A DNA stretch of 64,000 nt from positions 1 to 64,000 of the forward strand of contig NZ_JAGIZB010000015.1 of the NCBI RefSeq assembly GCF_017813395.1, written 5' to 3'. A program made the translations under genes and the position numbers. The DNA is from Pararoseomonas baculiformis. GTDB taxonomy: Bacteria; Pseudomonadota; Alphaproteobacteria; Acetobacterales; Acetobacteraceae. The notes below the pieces were generated by a model. That model was not told the DNA's origin. It did not search any database and saw only the letters and a list, made by a program, of their open reading frames with translations. Of this stretch, positions 19,357 through 29,111 are shown in pieces (the first letter of the stretch is position 1; each line of letters begins with the position of its first letter).

Positions 19357-20369
19357 ACCGCCCGCAGCAGCTCGAGCACGCGGGGGCCGCCTTCAGGGGC
19401 CAGCCGCAGGAAGGCGTCCATCACCGGCTTCTGCATGGCGTCGCGCCAGCGCGCCACCTCCTCGGGGGACTGCTCATGCACGGTCATGCCCTTCTCGCGC
19501 AGCTCGCCCACGGCCGCATTGGCCGTGCGGACCGTGGCCTCCACCGCATCCGTCTCGGCCTTCGCCAGCGCGGCCTCGATCGCCTGCCGCGCCTCGGGCC
19601 GCAGCCCGTCCCACCAGCGCGGATTCACATAGACCTGCGTGGAGACGCTGAAGAAGGGCGACACCGTGCCGAACTTCTGCACCTCATAGAAGCGCCGGGA
19701 CACGGCGGCGGAGACATCCGTCAGCCCCGCATCCAGCACGCCCGACTGCAGCGCGCCCACAACCTCCGGCGCGGGCGTCGCGGCCGGCGCGGCGCCCACG
19801 GCGGTCAGCGCGTTGTCGATCAGGCTGTTGATGCCGCGGATCTTCACGCCGCGGAAATCCTCGGTGGCCAGCAGCGGCTTGCGGGAGGAGGTGAAGATCG
19901 CCCGGTTCGTGGTGAACAGCCAGCCCACCGAACGCACGGCGCGCCGGGCGGTCAGCTGGTCCAGGAACCGCCGCGCCTCCGATTGCGGGAAGCGGCGGTT
20001 CTTCTCCAGGTCCGAGAAGAAATAGGGGATGGTCGGCGCCGACATCTCGGGGATGGTGTTGCCCCAGGTGAAGTTCGTCGCCACCGCCGCCTCGAAGGCG
20101 CCGCGGGCCACGCCGGGGAAGTTCTCGGCCACCTTCGCCAGCTGCTCCGCCGGGAAGACCTGCACATCGACCGCGCCGTTGCTGCGCGCCTTCACATCCT
20201 GCGCGAAGGCGTTCAGCACCCCGGCGATATGATGGGAGGGCGGATACTGGTGCGACAGCCGCATCACCGCCGCCGCCTGCGCCCGCGCCGTGCGGACCGC
20301 CGGGAACGGCAGGGCCGCCGCGGCCGGGCCGGCAAGGGACAGAGTCAGGAAATTGCGTCGCGAGGCCAT
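19353..20369 (-). CDS. dctP: TRAP transporter solute-binding protein (DctP)
   Basis: A 338-residue periplasmic binding protein. A twin-arginine-like leader (ASRRNFLTLSLAG...ARAQ, residues 2-31) precedes the mature domain. The core shows the DctP pattern, with GVKIRGINSLIDNAL containing the conserved carboxylate-binding Arg region and ALQSGVLDAGLTD. It probably binds an organic acid; the ligand cannot be read. The ATG at 20369 has GGAGGGC upstream. It is the first gene of the TRAP operon. Confidence 0.93.
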   Translation of the reverse strand: MASRRNFLTLSLAGPAAAALPFPAVRTARAQAAAVMRLSHQYPPSHHIAGVLNAFAQDVKARSNGAVDVQVFPAEQLAKVAENFPGVARGAFEAAVATNFTWGNTIPEMSAPTIPYFFSDLEKNRRFPQSEARRFLDQLTARRAVRSVGWLFTTNRAIFTSSRKPLLATEDFRGVKIRGINSLIDNALTAVGAAPAATPAPEVVGALQSGVLDAGLTDVSAAVSRRFYEVQKFGTVSPFFSVSTQVYVNPRWWDGLRPEARQAIEAALAKAETDAVEATVRTANAAVGELREKGMTVHEQSPEEVARWRDAMQKPVMDAFLRLAPEGGPRVLELLRAV

Positions 20370-20433
20370 CTTGCGCCCTCCGGATTGCGTTCCGCCGGGT
20401 TTGCGGCGCCGCTTCCGATCGGTCAAGCAGGCT

Positions 20434-23400
20434 TCAGCGCCTGTCCGTTCCGCCGAACAGCCCCCGCAACGCACCGGGGACAAGGATCGAAAGCGGGTCG
20501 ATCTGGATGTCCGGATCGTCCAGCTTGCCCGTCATGCGGAAATTCGCCGCGAACAGCCCTCCGTTCCGCTCGGATGTGAACAGCTGCCCGATGCCGGGAA
20601 GCCGCCCCAAGGCGCTGTTCACCGCATAGGACGGCACGATGGTTCCACGCAGGTCATAGCGTTCCGCCTGCCGCAGGATGCGCCCCTGCACAGTGACCCC
20701 CAGTGAGGCGGACACGGCCCGCGCATCGGTCAGCGTCAGGGCCTGGGGCGTGAGGGTGAAAGGCGCGTTCGCCAGGGTGAAGCGCAGCCCCGGGCCGCGC
20801 ATCGCCTCGGCGATGCCGTAGATCGAGAGCGCCTGAAGCAGCTTGCCGATCGAGGCCGCCTCCCGCACCCCGAAATCCCGCAATTCCGCCACGCCCCGCA
20901 AGGGCGCGTTGGGGCCATTCCCCGGCCATTCTCCAGAGGCATGGAAGCTCCCGCCATCCAGGGCGTCGAACAGGTCCAGCCCGCGCAGCAGCCCCCCGAA
21001 ATTCTCTGACTTCACCTCCATGGCCCGGCCGGCGCCCCGGGGCACCACCACCGCGTCGAAGCCCCCGCCCCGCACGCCGCGCCCGCTCGCGCGCAGTTCG
21101 CGCAGCACGCCCTGGGCATCCACGAACAGCTCCGCCATGGCCGGCGCCAGCTCCCGGCCGCCGGAGAGCACCACGCGGTCGAAGGTCGCGCGCACCCGCA
21201 TCGGGGTGGAGCGCCCATTGCCCGGCCCGTCGCCCTCCCCGTCCAGCCCCAGCTCGCGCATGATGCCGCGCGCATCCAGCACCGCGCCCCGTGCCTCGAC
21301 CTCCCATGGGCCGCCGCGCGATGAAGGCGCCGCCACCCGCCCCGTGAAGCGGCTGGCCCCGACACGGGCTTCCAGCACCTCCGCCCGGGAGAAGTCGCTG
21401 CCGCCGCGGAAATCCACCCCCCCGCGCGCCGAAAGCCCCGGCCCCTCGATCCGCACATCCTTCAGCGCGCTCAGGTCGTCGCCACGGAACACCACGGTTC
21501 CCTCGGCCTGCGCAGGCGCCCCTGGCGCCTTGGAATAGGCCAGCGGCGCCAGCGCGATGCGCGCATCCCGCATGTCCACGCGCCCCGATATCCGCGTCTC
21601 CCCGGAACGGCGCCGCTCCACCAGGATGTTGTAGTTGAGCGGCCCCTGCACATAGGGCGCCGCCTCCACCCCGATCCGCGCCAGGTTCGCCGCCGGGGTC
21701 CGCCCCTCGGCCCGCACCCGCTCCGTCACCTGGCCCGGCGGGCCGCTTGTGAAATCCAGCTCCGCCTGCACCCGCCCGGGAATGGAGGCCAGCTCCGCCG
21801 TGCCGGAGAGGCGCATGCCGTTCGGGTCCACCTCCACATCCATCTGCGCCCGCTCGATCATGTGCCCCGCCACCGCATTGGCGACGCGGCCATCGATCAC
21901 CTTGCCCCGCGCACTGATCCGCAGCGCCTCGACCGGCAGGTCCTTCACAAGTGGCAGCCCCACCGAAAGCCGCGCATCCACCGTGCCGGATGCGGGTCCC
22001 AGCTCCAGGGGCCGCCGGTCGAACAGGTGCAGGCGCGGATGGCGGATCAGCGTCAGCACGTCGTTCAGCGGCCCCTTGACCTGCCCGTCCACCTCCAGCT
22101 TCTCCACCTCGGGCCGGGGCGCGGCGAGGTCATAGATCCGGATCCGGGCTTCCGGGACGGAAAGCCCCGTCCCCGCCTGCCGCGCAGCGCGGGCCTGGAT
22201 CCGCACCTCATCCACCGAGAAGGTGACGGTCCCATCCACCCCCTCCATCGGCGCGATCGGGCGCAGCCAGTGCACCGTCAGCCCCTCGGCCTGCAGCGTG
22301 CCGCTCGCGGCGGTTATCCGGCCGCCGGAGAAATCGACCGGCGTCTCGCCCTCGATCACCCAGCGCCCATCCCGCGCCCGCCCGGCCGTCAGGTTCTCGA
22401 CAATCCAGCTCCGCGCGCCCTCCGCCACGCCGGGCGGCCAGTAGAGGGAAAGGTCGGGCACGGCGATCGCGCTCAGCCCAAGCTCCAGCCGCCCCTTCCA
22501 CATCATGTCCTGACGGTCCGCATGCGCGCGCGCCGTTATCCGGGGCGACGGATGGCCGGGCCGCCCGGGCGGTAGGTTCAGCTCCAGCTGCTCAAGCTCC
22601 AGCCGCCGCCCATCCCCGGTCAGCACGGCCCGCGCACCCTGGAACGGCGTGCGCGCCTCCCCCGTCACGATCCGGCCGGGGGAGGCATTCAGCTCCGCCC
22701 GCCCGTTGAACTCGCCGGAGCTGAAGTCGTAGAGCGCCGAGAACCGCGCCGCCAACTCGGATTCCAGCATCGCCAGCGGGCGGAGCGAGGGCAGCGCCAT
22801 CGCCAGGGCGGGCGGGGTCACCGCCTCGATCGCCAGCGAAATCTCGGCGACGGGCGGCTCTCCGCCGGCCCGGCCCGCGATACGGACAGGGATCTCGTCC
22901 GCCCCAAGCCGCAGCTTCCCCGCCCCCGCAAGCCGGGTGCTGCCATCCTCCGCCCGGGTTACGGACAGGGCGGCCCCGTGGATCGCCCAGGCCAGGGGGA
23001 TCAGCTCGTCCCGCACCTGCAACACCGCCCCGTCCACCCGGATCTCCCGCAGGGCGGTCAGCGGCGAATCCGGATCGGGGCGGCGCAGCAGCCGCGCGAT
23101 CGTCTCCGCCGTGGCATCCGGCTCGGTCTCGGGTGCGGGTTCGGTGCCGCTATCCGGCACCGCGCCGGAGGAGATGCCGAGATCGATGGAGAGATCGCCC
23201 GCGGCATCCCGCCGCAGCAGCGCCACAGGCTCCTGCAGAACCACCGCCACCGGCGCCACCACCCCGCGCAGCAGCGGCGGCACCGCGATGGAGACCTCGG
23301 CCGACCGGAGCGAGGCCCGGGTGCTGCCGGCGCCATCCACCGCCCGCAGATCCTCCAGTCGCAGGAAAAGAGGCTCCGGCGCCCCGTCCTTCCAGCCGTC

Positions 23401-23640
23401 CCAGGCCACCCAGGCCTGGCCGAAATGGATGTTCAGCCCCGGCGCGAGAATGGCCAGGCGCGCCGCCACCGCCTCGTTCAGCGCGGTGATGGAAGGCAGC
23501 GGCAACGGGCCCTGCGCCAACCGCCATCCCAGCGCGGCAATCCCCACCCCACCCGCCAGGACCAGCAGCATCGCGACCCGCAGCAGGAAGGAAACGCCCT
23601 GCAGCAGCAGCCCTGCCACTTGACCTGACAGGCGCCTCAC
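20434..23640 (-). CDS. AsmA/YhdP-like inner-membrane protein (DUF3971)
   Basis: A 1068-residue protein with one N-terminal membrane helix (about 18-40) and a very long periplasmic beta-rich body, the layout of the YhdP/AsmA-like family. The region GGRITAASGTLQAEGLTV and the C-terminal ITPSYAVN-type segment (IVPSYAVNSALGRLPGIGQLF) match the DUF3971 and AsmA C-terminal domains. Family members such as YhdP and TamB form bridges that carry phospholipids to the outer membrane. The gene is head-to-head with glnE; the two start codons are 17 bases apart. Confidence 0.88.
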   Translation of the reverse strand: MRRLSGQVAGLLLQGVSFLLRVAMLLVLAGGVGIAALGWRLAQGPLPLPSITALNEAVAARLAILAPGLNIHFGQAWVAWDGWKDGAPEPLFLRLEDLRAVDGAGSTRASLRSAEVSIAVPPLLRGVVAPVAVVLQEPVALLRRDAAGDLSIDLGISSGAVPDSGTEPAPETEPDATAETIARLLRRPDPDSPLTALREIRVDGAVLQVRDELIPLAWAIHGAALSVTRAEDGSTRLAGAGKLRLGADEIPVRIAGRAGGEPPVAEISLAIEAVTPPALAMALPSLRPLAMLESELAARFSALYDFSSGEFNGRAELNASPGRIVTGEARTPFQGARAVLTGDGRRLELEQLELNLPPGRPGHPSPRITARAHADRQDMMWKGRLELGLSAIAVPDLSLYWPPGVAEGARSWIVENLTAGRARDGRWVIEGETPVDFSGGRITAASGTLQAEGLTVHWLRPIAPMEGVDGTVTFSVDEVRIQARAARQAGTGLSVPEARIRIYDLAAPRPEVEKLEVDGQVKGPLNDVLTLIRHPRLHLFDRRPLELGPASGTVDARLSVGLPLVKDLPVEALRISARGKVIDGRVANAVAGHMIERAQMDVEVDPNGMRLSGTAELASIPGRVQAELDFTSGPPGQVTERVRAEGRTPAANLARIGVEAAPYVQGPLNYNILVERRRSGETRISGRVDMRDARIALAPLAYSKAPGAPAQAEGTVVFRGDDLSALKDVRIEGPGLSARGGVDFRGGSDFSRAEVLEARVGASRFTGRVAAPSSRGGPWEVEARGAVLDARGIMRELGLDGEGDGPGNGRSTPMRVRATFDRVVLSGGRELAPAMAELFVDAQGVLRELRASGRGVRGGGFDAVVVPRGAGRAMEVKSENFGGLLRGLDLFDALDGGSFHASGEWPGNGPNAPLRGVAELRDFGVREAASIGKLLQALSIYGIAEAMRGPGLRFTLANAPFTLTPQALTLTDARAVSASLGVTVQGRILRQAERYDLRGTIVPSYAVNSALGRLPGIGQLFTSERNGGLFAANFRMTGKLDDPDIQIDPLSILVPGALRGLFGGTDRR

Positions 23641-23657
23641 GCGTTGCCTTCCCGCGC

Positions 23658-26648
23658 ATGCCCGACGCCGAGCCCCCCCGCCGAAGCCCGCCAGCCCCCT
23701 ATGATGCCGCCGCGGCCAGCCGGCTGGCGGAGGATTTCGCCGCGAAGGGCGCGGCAGAGGCGGCCTTCGCCGAGGCCCCCGCCGGCGCCGCCCTGCTGGC
23801 CGCGCTGGGCGGCCACAGCCCCTTCCTGGCCGATCTCGCCCTGCGCGAGGCGACCACCCTGCTGCGCTTCGCCGAGCGCGGGGCGGATGCCGCCTTCGCC
23901 GCGGCGCTGGACCCGCTCGGCCGCGCGGATCCGGCCGCCAGCTTCGCCCAGCTCGGCGCCGCGCTCCGCCTGGCCAAGCGCCAGGCCGCCCTTATCATTG
24001 CCGCCGCCGACCTGTCCGGCGAATGGGCGCTGGATCAGGTGACGGGCGCCCTCTCCTCCCTCGCCGATACCTGCATCGACCTGGCCTGCGTTCATCTCCT
24101 GCGGGAGTCCGCCGGGCGCGGCGAGATCCACATGCCCAACGCGGCCAAGCGGGACCCACGCGGCGCCGGCAAGGGCTCGGGCCTCGTGATCCTCGGCATG
24201 GGCAAGCTCGGCGGGCGCGAGCTGAACTACTCGTCCGATGTCGATCTGATGGTCCTCTTCGATCCGGCGGCCGCCATCGATCCCGACCGGGCGCAGGCCA
24301 TCTTCGTGCGCCTCGCCCGCGACCTCGTACGGCTGCTCGAGGAACGCACGGCGGAGGGATATGTCTTCCGCACCGATCTCCGCCTCCGCCCCGATCCCGC
24401 GGCCACGCCGCTCGCCGTCTCCATCCCCGCCGCCATTTCCTACTACGAGAGCTTCGGCCAGAACTGGGAGCGCGCGGCGATGCTGAAAGCCCGCCCCGTG
24501 GCCGGGGACAGGGCGCTGGGCGAGGGCTTCCTGGCGGAGATCCGGCCCTTCGTGTGGCGCCGCCACCTCGATTTCGCGATGATCGCGGACATCCATTCCA
24601 TCAAGCGCCAGATCCACGCGGTGCACGGCACCAAGCGCGGCGCAAGCGCCGAGATCCCCCATCTCGACAAGCTCGCCGGCCACGACGTGAAGCTCGGCCG
24701 GGGCGGCATACGCGAAATCGAGTTCACGGCACAGGTGGCCCAGCTCATCTGGGGCGGGCGCGAGCCGGCGCTGCGCGACCCCACCACCCTCGGCGCCCTC
24801 GTCGCCCTCGCCGCCGCGGGGCGGATGGACCGCCGCGCCGCTGCGGATCTGGCGGATGCCTATGTCTTCCTGCGCGATGTCGAGCACCGGTTGCAGATGG
24901 TGGCGGACCGCCAGACGCACCGGCTGCCCGAGGACCCGGAGGGACTCGCCCGAATCGCCTCCTTCATGGGCTTCTCCGATCCGGATTCCTTCGCCTCCAC
25001 CCTCTCAGCGCATCTTCGCCGCGTCGCCAGCCAGTATTCCCGGCAATTCGAATCCGCGCCCCCCCTCAGCCTAGCGGGCGGCGACGGGTTCGAGGGCGGC
25101 AACCTCGTCTTCACCGGCCCGGAGAACGACGCGGCGACGCTCGAGACGCTGAAAACCATGGGCTACGGCAATCCCGCGGCCGCGTCGGGCATGGTGCGCG
25201 CCTGGCATCACGGCCATCGCCGCGCCACGCGCACCGAGCGCGCACGCGAACTGCTCACCGCCCTCATGCCATCCCTCCTGGCCGCCTTCGCGCGGCAGCG
25301 CGAACCGGATCTCGCGCTCAGCCGCTTCGACCAGCTCCTGGAACGCCTGCCCGCCGGCGTGCAGGTGCTGAGCCTTTTCCACCGCAACCCCGTCCTGCTG
25401 GACCGCGTGGCCGGCGTCCTCGGCGCCGCCCCGGCGCTTGCCGATCACCTCGCGCGGGATCCGGGCGCGCTCGAAGGCCTGCTGGCCGGCGGCAGCGGCA
25501 TGGCCGCCGCCTCCCTCCCCGCCCTCGTCGGCGCCGCCCGACATTACGAGGAGGCGCTGGAGTCGGTCCGCCGCATGGTCACGGAGGGCAAGTTCGAGGT
25601 GGATGTCGCCGCGCTCGAGGGCAAGCTGGACGTGGACGCCGCCGGTATCGCTCGCAGCGAACTGGCGGATGCGGCGATCACCTGCCTGCTTCCCCAGGTC
25701 TCGAAGGACTTCGCCACGCGCCACGGCAAGATCCCGGGCGGCGCCATGGCCGTCGTCGCCATGGGCAAGCTGGGCGGGCGGGAGATGCTGCCGGGCTCCG
25801 ACCTCGACCTGGTCCTCATCTACGACCACGCGGAGGACGCGACCGAGAGCGACGGCCCGAAGCCGCTGCCCGTCCCCACCTACTTCTCCCGCCTCGCGCA
25901 CCAGTTCGTCGCCGCCCTCACCGCCCCAGGTGCTGAGGGCAAGCCCTATGAGGTGGACATGCGGCTCCGCCCATCGGGCAACAAAGGGCCGGTCGCCGCC
26001 AGCATCGCGGCCTTCGAGCGCTACAACGGCCCGAAGGAGAACGGCGGCCAGGCCTGGACCTGGGAGCGCATGGCCCTCACCCGCGCCCGCCCGGTTGCCG
26101 GCCCGCCCGCGCTCCGCAAGCGCATCGCCGAATGCTGCCGCCAGGCCCTGGCCATCCATGCCGGCCCACAGGCCATCGAGGACGCGCGGGCCATGCGCAT
26201 CCGCATGCTGCGCGACCTTCCACCCGACGGCCCCTGGGACGTGAAGGCGATCCCCGGCGGACTTGTGGAGGTGGAATTCATCGCCCAGGCGCTGCAATGC
26301 GCTCATGCCGCCGAGCATCCGCGCATCGTCGCCCCCACCACGCGCGATGCGCTGGCCAACCTCGCCCGCGCCGGCCTGATGCAGGAGGCGGAGGCTGCGC
26401 GCCTCATCCGGGCGGAGCGCTTCTGGCGCAGCCTGCAGTCCCTGCTGCGCCTCACGGTCGGAAGGATGCGGGCGGAGGAGCTTCCCCCCGCCTCCGCCCA
26501 TGCCCTTCTCCACGGCCTCGCCCCGGCCTGCGGATCACCGCCCGTTGACCTCCCCGCACTCCAGGGACAGATGCAGGAGATCGCGGCCGGGGTGCGCGAC
26601 TCCTTCGAGCGCCACCTCGGCCCATTGCCGGTCAGGGGGGCCGCATGA
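23658..26648 (+). CDS. glnE: Glutamine synthetase adenylyltransferase/deadenylyltransferase GlnE
   Basis: A 996-residue bifunctional enzyme that adds and removes AMP on glutamine synthetase in response to PII. It has two nucleotidyltransferase domains. The N-terminal (deadenylylating) one shows GMGKLGGRELNYSSDVDL at 180-197, and the C-terminal (adenylylating) one shows AMGKLGGREMLPGSDLDL at about 698-715, each with the G-S-D-x-D metal site. Length and domain order are normal for GlnE. Its start lies 17 bases from that of the divergent AsmA-like gene, and its stop overlaps bcp by 4 bases. Confidence 0.97.
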   Translation: MPDAEPPRRSPPAPYDAAAASRLAEDFAAKGAAEAAFAEAPAGAALLAALGGHSPFLADLALREATTLLRFAERGADAAFAAALDPLGRADPAASFAQLGAALRLAKRQAALIIAAADLSGEWALDQVTGALSSLADTCIDLACVHLLRESAGRGEIHMPNAAKRDPRGAGKGSGLVILGMGKLGGRELNYSSDVDLMVLFDPAAAIDPDRAQAIFVRLARDLVRLLEERTAEGYVFRTDLRLRPDPAATPLAVSIPAAISYYESFGQNWERAAMLKARPVAGDRALGEGFLAEIRPFVWRRHLDFAMIADIHSIKRQIHAVHGTKRGASAEIPHLDKLAGHDVKLGRGGIREIEFTAQVAQLIWGGREPALRDPTTLGALVALAAAGRMDRRAAADLADAYVFLRDVEHRLQMVADRQTHRLPEDPEGLARIASFMGFSDPDSFASTLSAHLRRVASQYSRQFESAPPLSLAGGDGFEGGNLVFTGPENDAATLETLKTMGYGNPAAASGMVRAWHHGHRRATRTERARELLTALMPSLLAAFARQREPDLALSRFDQLLERLPAGVQVLSLFHRNPVLLDRVAGVLGAAPALADHLARDPGALEGLLAGGSGMAAASLPALVGAARHYEEALESVRRMVTEGKFEVDVAALEGKLDVDAAGIARSELADAAITCLLPQVSKDFATRHGKIPGGAMAVVAMGKLGGREMLPGSDLDLVLIYDHAEDATESDGPKPLPVPTYFSRLAHQFVAALTAPGAEGKPYEVDMRLRPSGNKGPVAASIAAFERYNGPKENGGQAWTWERMALTRARPVAGPPALRKRIAECCRQALAIHAGPQAIEDARAMRIRMLRDLPPDGPWDVKAIPGGLVEVEFIAQALQCAHAAEHPRIVAPTTRDALANLARAGLMQEAEAARLIRAERFWRSLQSLLRLTVGRMRAEELPPASAHALLHGLAPACGSPPVDLPALQGQMQEIAAGVRDSFERHLGPLPVRGAA

Positions 26649-27097
26649 TCGCTGTCGGGGACAAGGCGCCGGAATTCGACCTTCCGGCCGCGGGCGGCGG
26701 GCGCGTCAGCGCCGCGCTGCTGCGGGGCAGGCGCTACGCGCTGTATTTCTATCCCAAGGCCGATACCTCCGGCTGCACCGTGCAGGCCCAGGGCGTGCAG
26801 GAAAACCTGGCGGCGCTGGAAAAGGCGGGCATCACCGTGATCGGCGTCTCGCCGGACCCGGTGAAGAAGCTGGACGCCTTCGCGAAGAAGTTCGGGCTGA
26901 CCTTCCCCCTCGCCTCGGATGCCGACCAGTCCCTCGCCAACGCCTATGACGCCTGGGTGGAGAAATCCATGTATGGCCGGACATATATGGGCATGGAGCG
27001 CAGCACCTTCCTCGTCGGCGCGGACGGCACGGTCGAGGCCATCTGGCGCAAGGTGAAGCCGGCCGAGCACGCCGCCCTTCTGCTCAAGGCGGCCTGA
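26645..27097 (+). CDS. bcp: Thioredoxin-dependent peroxiredoxin, BCP type
   Basis: A 150-residue peroxiredoxin of the BCP/PrxQ group. The peroxidatic Cys is in YPKADTSGCTVQAQGVQ (about residue 44). The second Cys five residues on, present in two-cysteine BCPs, is replaced by Gln, so this one should work through a one-cysteine mechanism or another partner. It overlaps the glnE stop by 4 bases and is probably co-transcribed with it, an arrangement I would call conserved packing rather than a functional link. Confidence 0.92.
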   Translation: MIAVGDKAPEFDLPAAGGGRVSAALLRGRRYALYFYPKADTSGCTVQAQGVQENLAALEKAGITVIGVSPDPVKKLDAFAKKFGLTFPLASDADQSLANAYDAWVEKSMYGRTYMGMERSTFLVGADGTVEAIWRKVKPAEHAALLLKAA

Positions 27098-27222
27098 GCC
27101 GGTTGGGCCGGGCGGGGAGAAGGCACCTCCGCTGCGCGCGCCCCTGCCCAGCGCGCGGCGCGATGGACCCCTTTCCACGCCCCCGCTAGCCTTCCCTTAA
27201 ACAGGGACGGGAGCGGGACGTC

Positions 27223-28428
27223 ATGCAGGGCCGGCCACTCGCCATTCTCCTCATGCTCGCCGTCGCCTGCGCCGCCCTCGCCATGGGGCTGCGCCAGTCC
27301 TTCGGCCTCTATCTCGCCCCCATGACCACCGCCCTCGGATGGTCCACCAGCGGCTTTGCCCTGGCCATCGCCATCCAGGTGCTGGTGAACGGCTTCAGCC
27401 AGCCCATCGTCGGCCAGCTGGCGGACCGCTACGGCGGGCGAGTCGTCGTTATCGGGGGCGCGCTGCTCTACGCGGCGGGCATCGCCGGAATGGCCCTCTC
27501 GCCCGGCCTCGGCACCTTCACCTTCTTCGCGGGTTTGGTGCTCGGCGTGGCCGTCTCGGCTGCCGGCATGCCCATCATCGTGGCCTCCCTCACCCGCCAG
27601 CTGCCGGATTCCATGCGCGGCCGCGCGGCGGCCCTGGGCACGGCGGGCTCCTCCATGGGCCAGTTCCTCGTCGTCCCGCTCTCCGGCGCCGCCCTGTCCG
27701 GCTTCGGCTGGCAGATGGCCCTCCTCGCCATGGCCGTGGCCGCCCTGCTCATGGTGCCCCTGGCCCTGCCGCTCGCCGGCAGGCCCGCGCCGAAGCCCGC
27801 TTCCGAAGCACCGGAGGAATCCGCGCGCGAGGCCCTGTCCCGCGCCCTGGGCTCGCGCCTGTTCTGGTGCCTCTTCTTCGGCTTCTTCGTCTGCGGCCTG
27901 CATGTCTCCTTCCTGGCGGTCCACATGCCGGGCTTCGTGGCCTCCTGCCACCTGCCCCTGCAGGTCGGCGCCTGGTCCATCTCCCTCATCGGCCTCTTCA
28001 ACATCGTCGGCTCGCTCGGCGCGGGCGAGCTCACCCAGCGCTGGCGCCGGCGGGAGCTGCTGGTGGCGATCTACGGGCTCCGGGCCCTCGTGATGGCCGT
28101 GTTCTTCCTCGGCATGGAGAAGACCACCGGCTCCGTCCTCGTCTTCTCGGCCTTCATGGGCGTGCTCTGGCTCTCCACCGTCCCGCCCACGGTCGCGCTC
28201 TGCGCCCGGCTCTTCGGCACGCGCTGGCTTGCCACCATCTTCGGCCTCGTCTTCCTCGGCCACCAGATCGGCGGCTTCATCGGCGCCTGGCTGCCCGGCC
28301 TCATCTTCGACCGCACCGGCACCTACGACGCCATGTGGTACATTTCGATCGCCGCCGGCATCTTCGCGGCCCTCATCCACCTCCCGGTCCGCGAGCCCGC
28401 CCCGGCCGTGAAGCCGGCAACGGCGTGA
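27223..28428 (+). CDS. Major facilitator superfamily transporter
   Basis: A 401-residue inner-membrane carrier with about twelve hydrophobic segments and a hydrophilic central loop (about 187-205). GQLADRYGGRVVVI (about 65-78) is the loop 2-3 signature of MFS proteins. The pattern GLRQSFGLYLAPMTTALGWS at the N-terminus recalls the oxalate/formate and monocarboxylate-like branch. The substrate is not known. GGGAGCGGGACGTC precedes the ATG. It is monocistronic as far as can be seen. Confidence 0.9.
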   Translation: MQGRPLAILLMLAVACAALAMGLRQSFGLYLAPMTTALGWSTSGFALAIAIQVLVNGFSQPIVGQLADRYGGRVVVIGGALLYAAGIAGMALSPGLGTFTFFAGLVLGVAVSAAGMPIIVASLTRQLPDSMRGRAAALGTAGSSMGQFLVVPLSGAALSGFGWQMALLAMAVAALLMVPLALPLAGRPAPKPASEAPEESAREALSRALGSRLFWCLFFGFFVCGLHVSFLAVHMPGFVASCHLPLQVGAWSISLIGLFNIVGSLGAGELTQRWRRRELLVAIYGLRALVMAVFFLGMEKTTGSVLVFSAFMGVLWLSTVPPTVALCARLFGTRWLATIFGLVFLGHQIGGFIGAWLPGLIFDRTGTYDAMWYISIAAGIFAALIHLPVREPAPAVKPATA

Positions 28429-28543
28429 GGGGCACCTGCCGCCGCGTCGCCGGTGGCGCGGGCTGAAACAAATCGGCGGCGGGGTGGACAGGCGGCCCGT
28501 CCTCCCCTTTTCTGCGGCCGGCTATCTGGTCGAGGAGCGTGGC

Positions 28544-29005
28544 ATGCGGCACAGCTGGGCGAAGTGGATTTTGGTCGCGGCGCTGACGGCGCCCCTGGCC
28601 GCGGCGGATGCGCAGCAGCCCCAGGCCCAGGCGGCGCCCCATGCCTGGCTCTTCGGATCCTGGACCGGCGGCATCTTCCCGGCGACGGAGACGGAAGGCG
28701 CGACCTGCGCCGCCCAACCCACCGTCATCTTCACGCGGGACGTCATCATGCGCGTGTCCCTGCTGGAAGTTCCCTACCGGCAGCGCCTGATCGAAACCGT
28801 CGCGGGCGGGCCGGATGCCGTGGAGTTCCGCCTGGCCCCGGCCGCTGCCTCCGTGCCCCCGCTGGGCGGCCGCCTGCCTCCTGACAGCGCCTTCGGCTGT
28901 GCCAATCCGAACAACCTTCGGGTGGAGCGGCGCGGGCCGAACGAGATCGTCTTTCCCGACTGCGCCGAATTCCCCAGCCCGCTGAAGCGCTGCACCGCAC
29001 GCTGA
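28544..29005 (+). CDS. Exported protein of unknown function
   Basis: A 153-residue protein with an N-terminal signal peptide (MRHSWAKWILVAALTAPLAAADA, about 1-23). The mature part contains two conserved-looking segments, WLFGSWTGGIFPA and NPNNLRVERRGPNEIVFPDC, and three or four cysteines that could form disulfides in the periplasm. I do not recognise a family. GAGGAGCGTGGC lies just before the ATG at 28544. A strong hairpin follows the stop. Confidence 0.72.
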   Translation: MRHSWAKWILVAALTAPLAAADAQQPQAQAAPHAWLFGSWTGGIFPATETEGATCAAQPTVIFTRDVIMRVSLLEVPYRQRLIETVAGGPDAVEFRLAPAAASVPPLGGRLPPDSAFGCANPNNLRVERRGPNEIVFPDCAEFPSPLKRCTAR

Positions 29006-29007
29006 CC

Positions 29008-29046
29008 CTGTCATGCCGGATGACCCGCCCCCCATCCGGCTGACAG
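29008..29046 (+). terminator. Hairpin downstream of the exported-protein gene
   Basis: CTGTCATGCCGGAT (29008-29021) pairs with ATCCGGCTGACAG (29034-29046), a 13-base-pair stem with a single bulged T. It starts 3 bases after the stop codon. No T-run follows, so it may be Rho-assisted or protective for the 3' end. Confidence 0.45.
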
Positions 29047-29111
29047 CCCCCAGGCACGGCCCCTCGCCTTTCCGGATCCGACGGCACGATCCTGCGCCGG
29101 GCTGAGCCGCC

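Noticed and set aside
17428-19632. Long plus-strand open frame (734 codons) opposite the TRAP genes
   Set aside because: Low-complexity His/Gln/Arg-rich translation antisense to dctM and dctQ, with no family resemblance.
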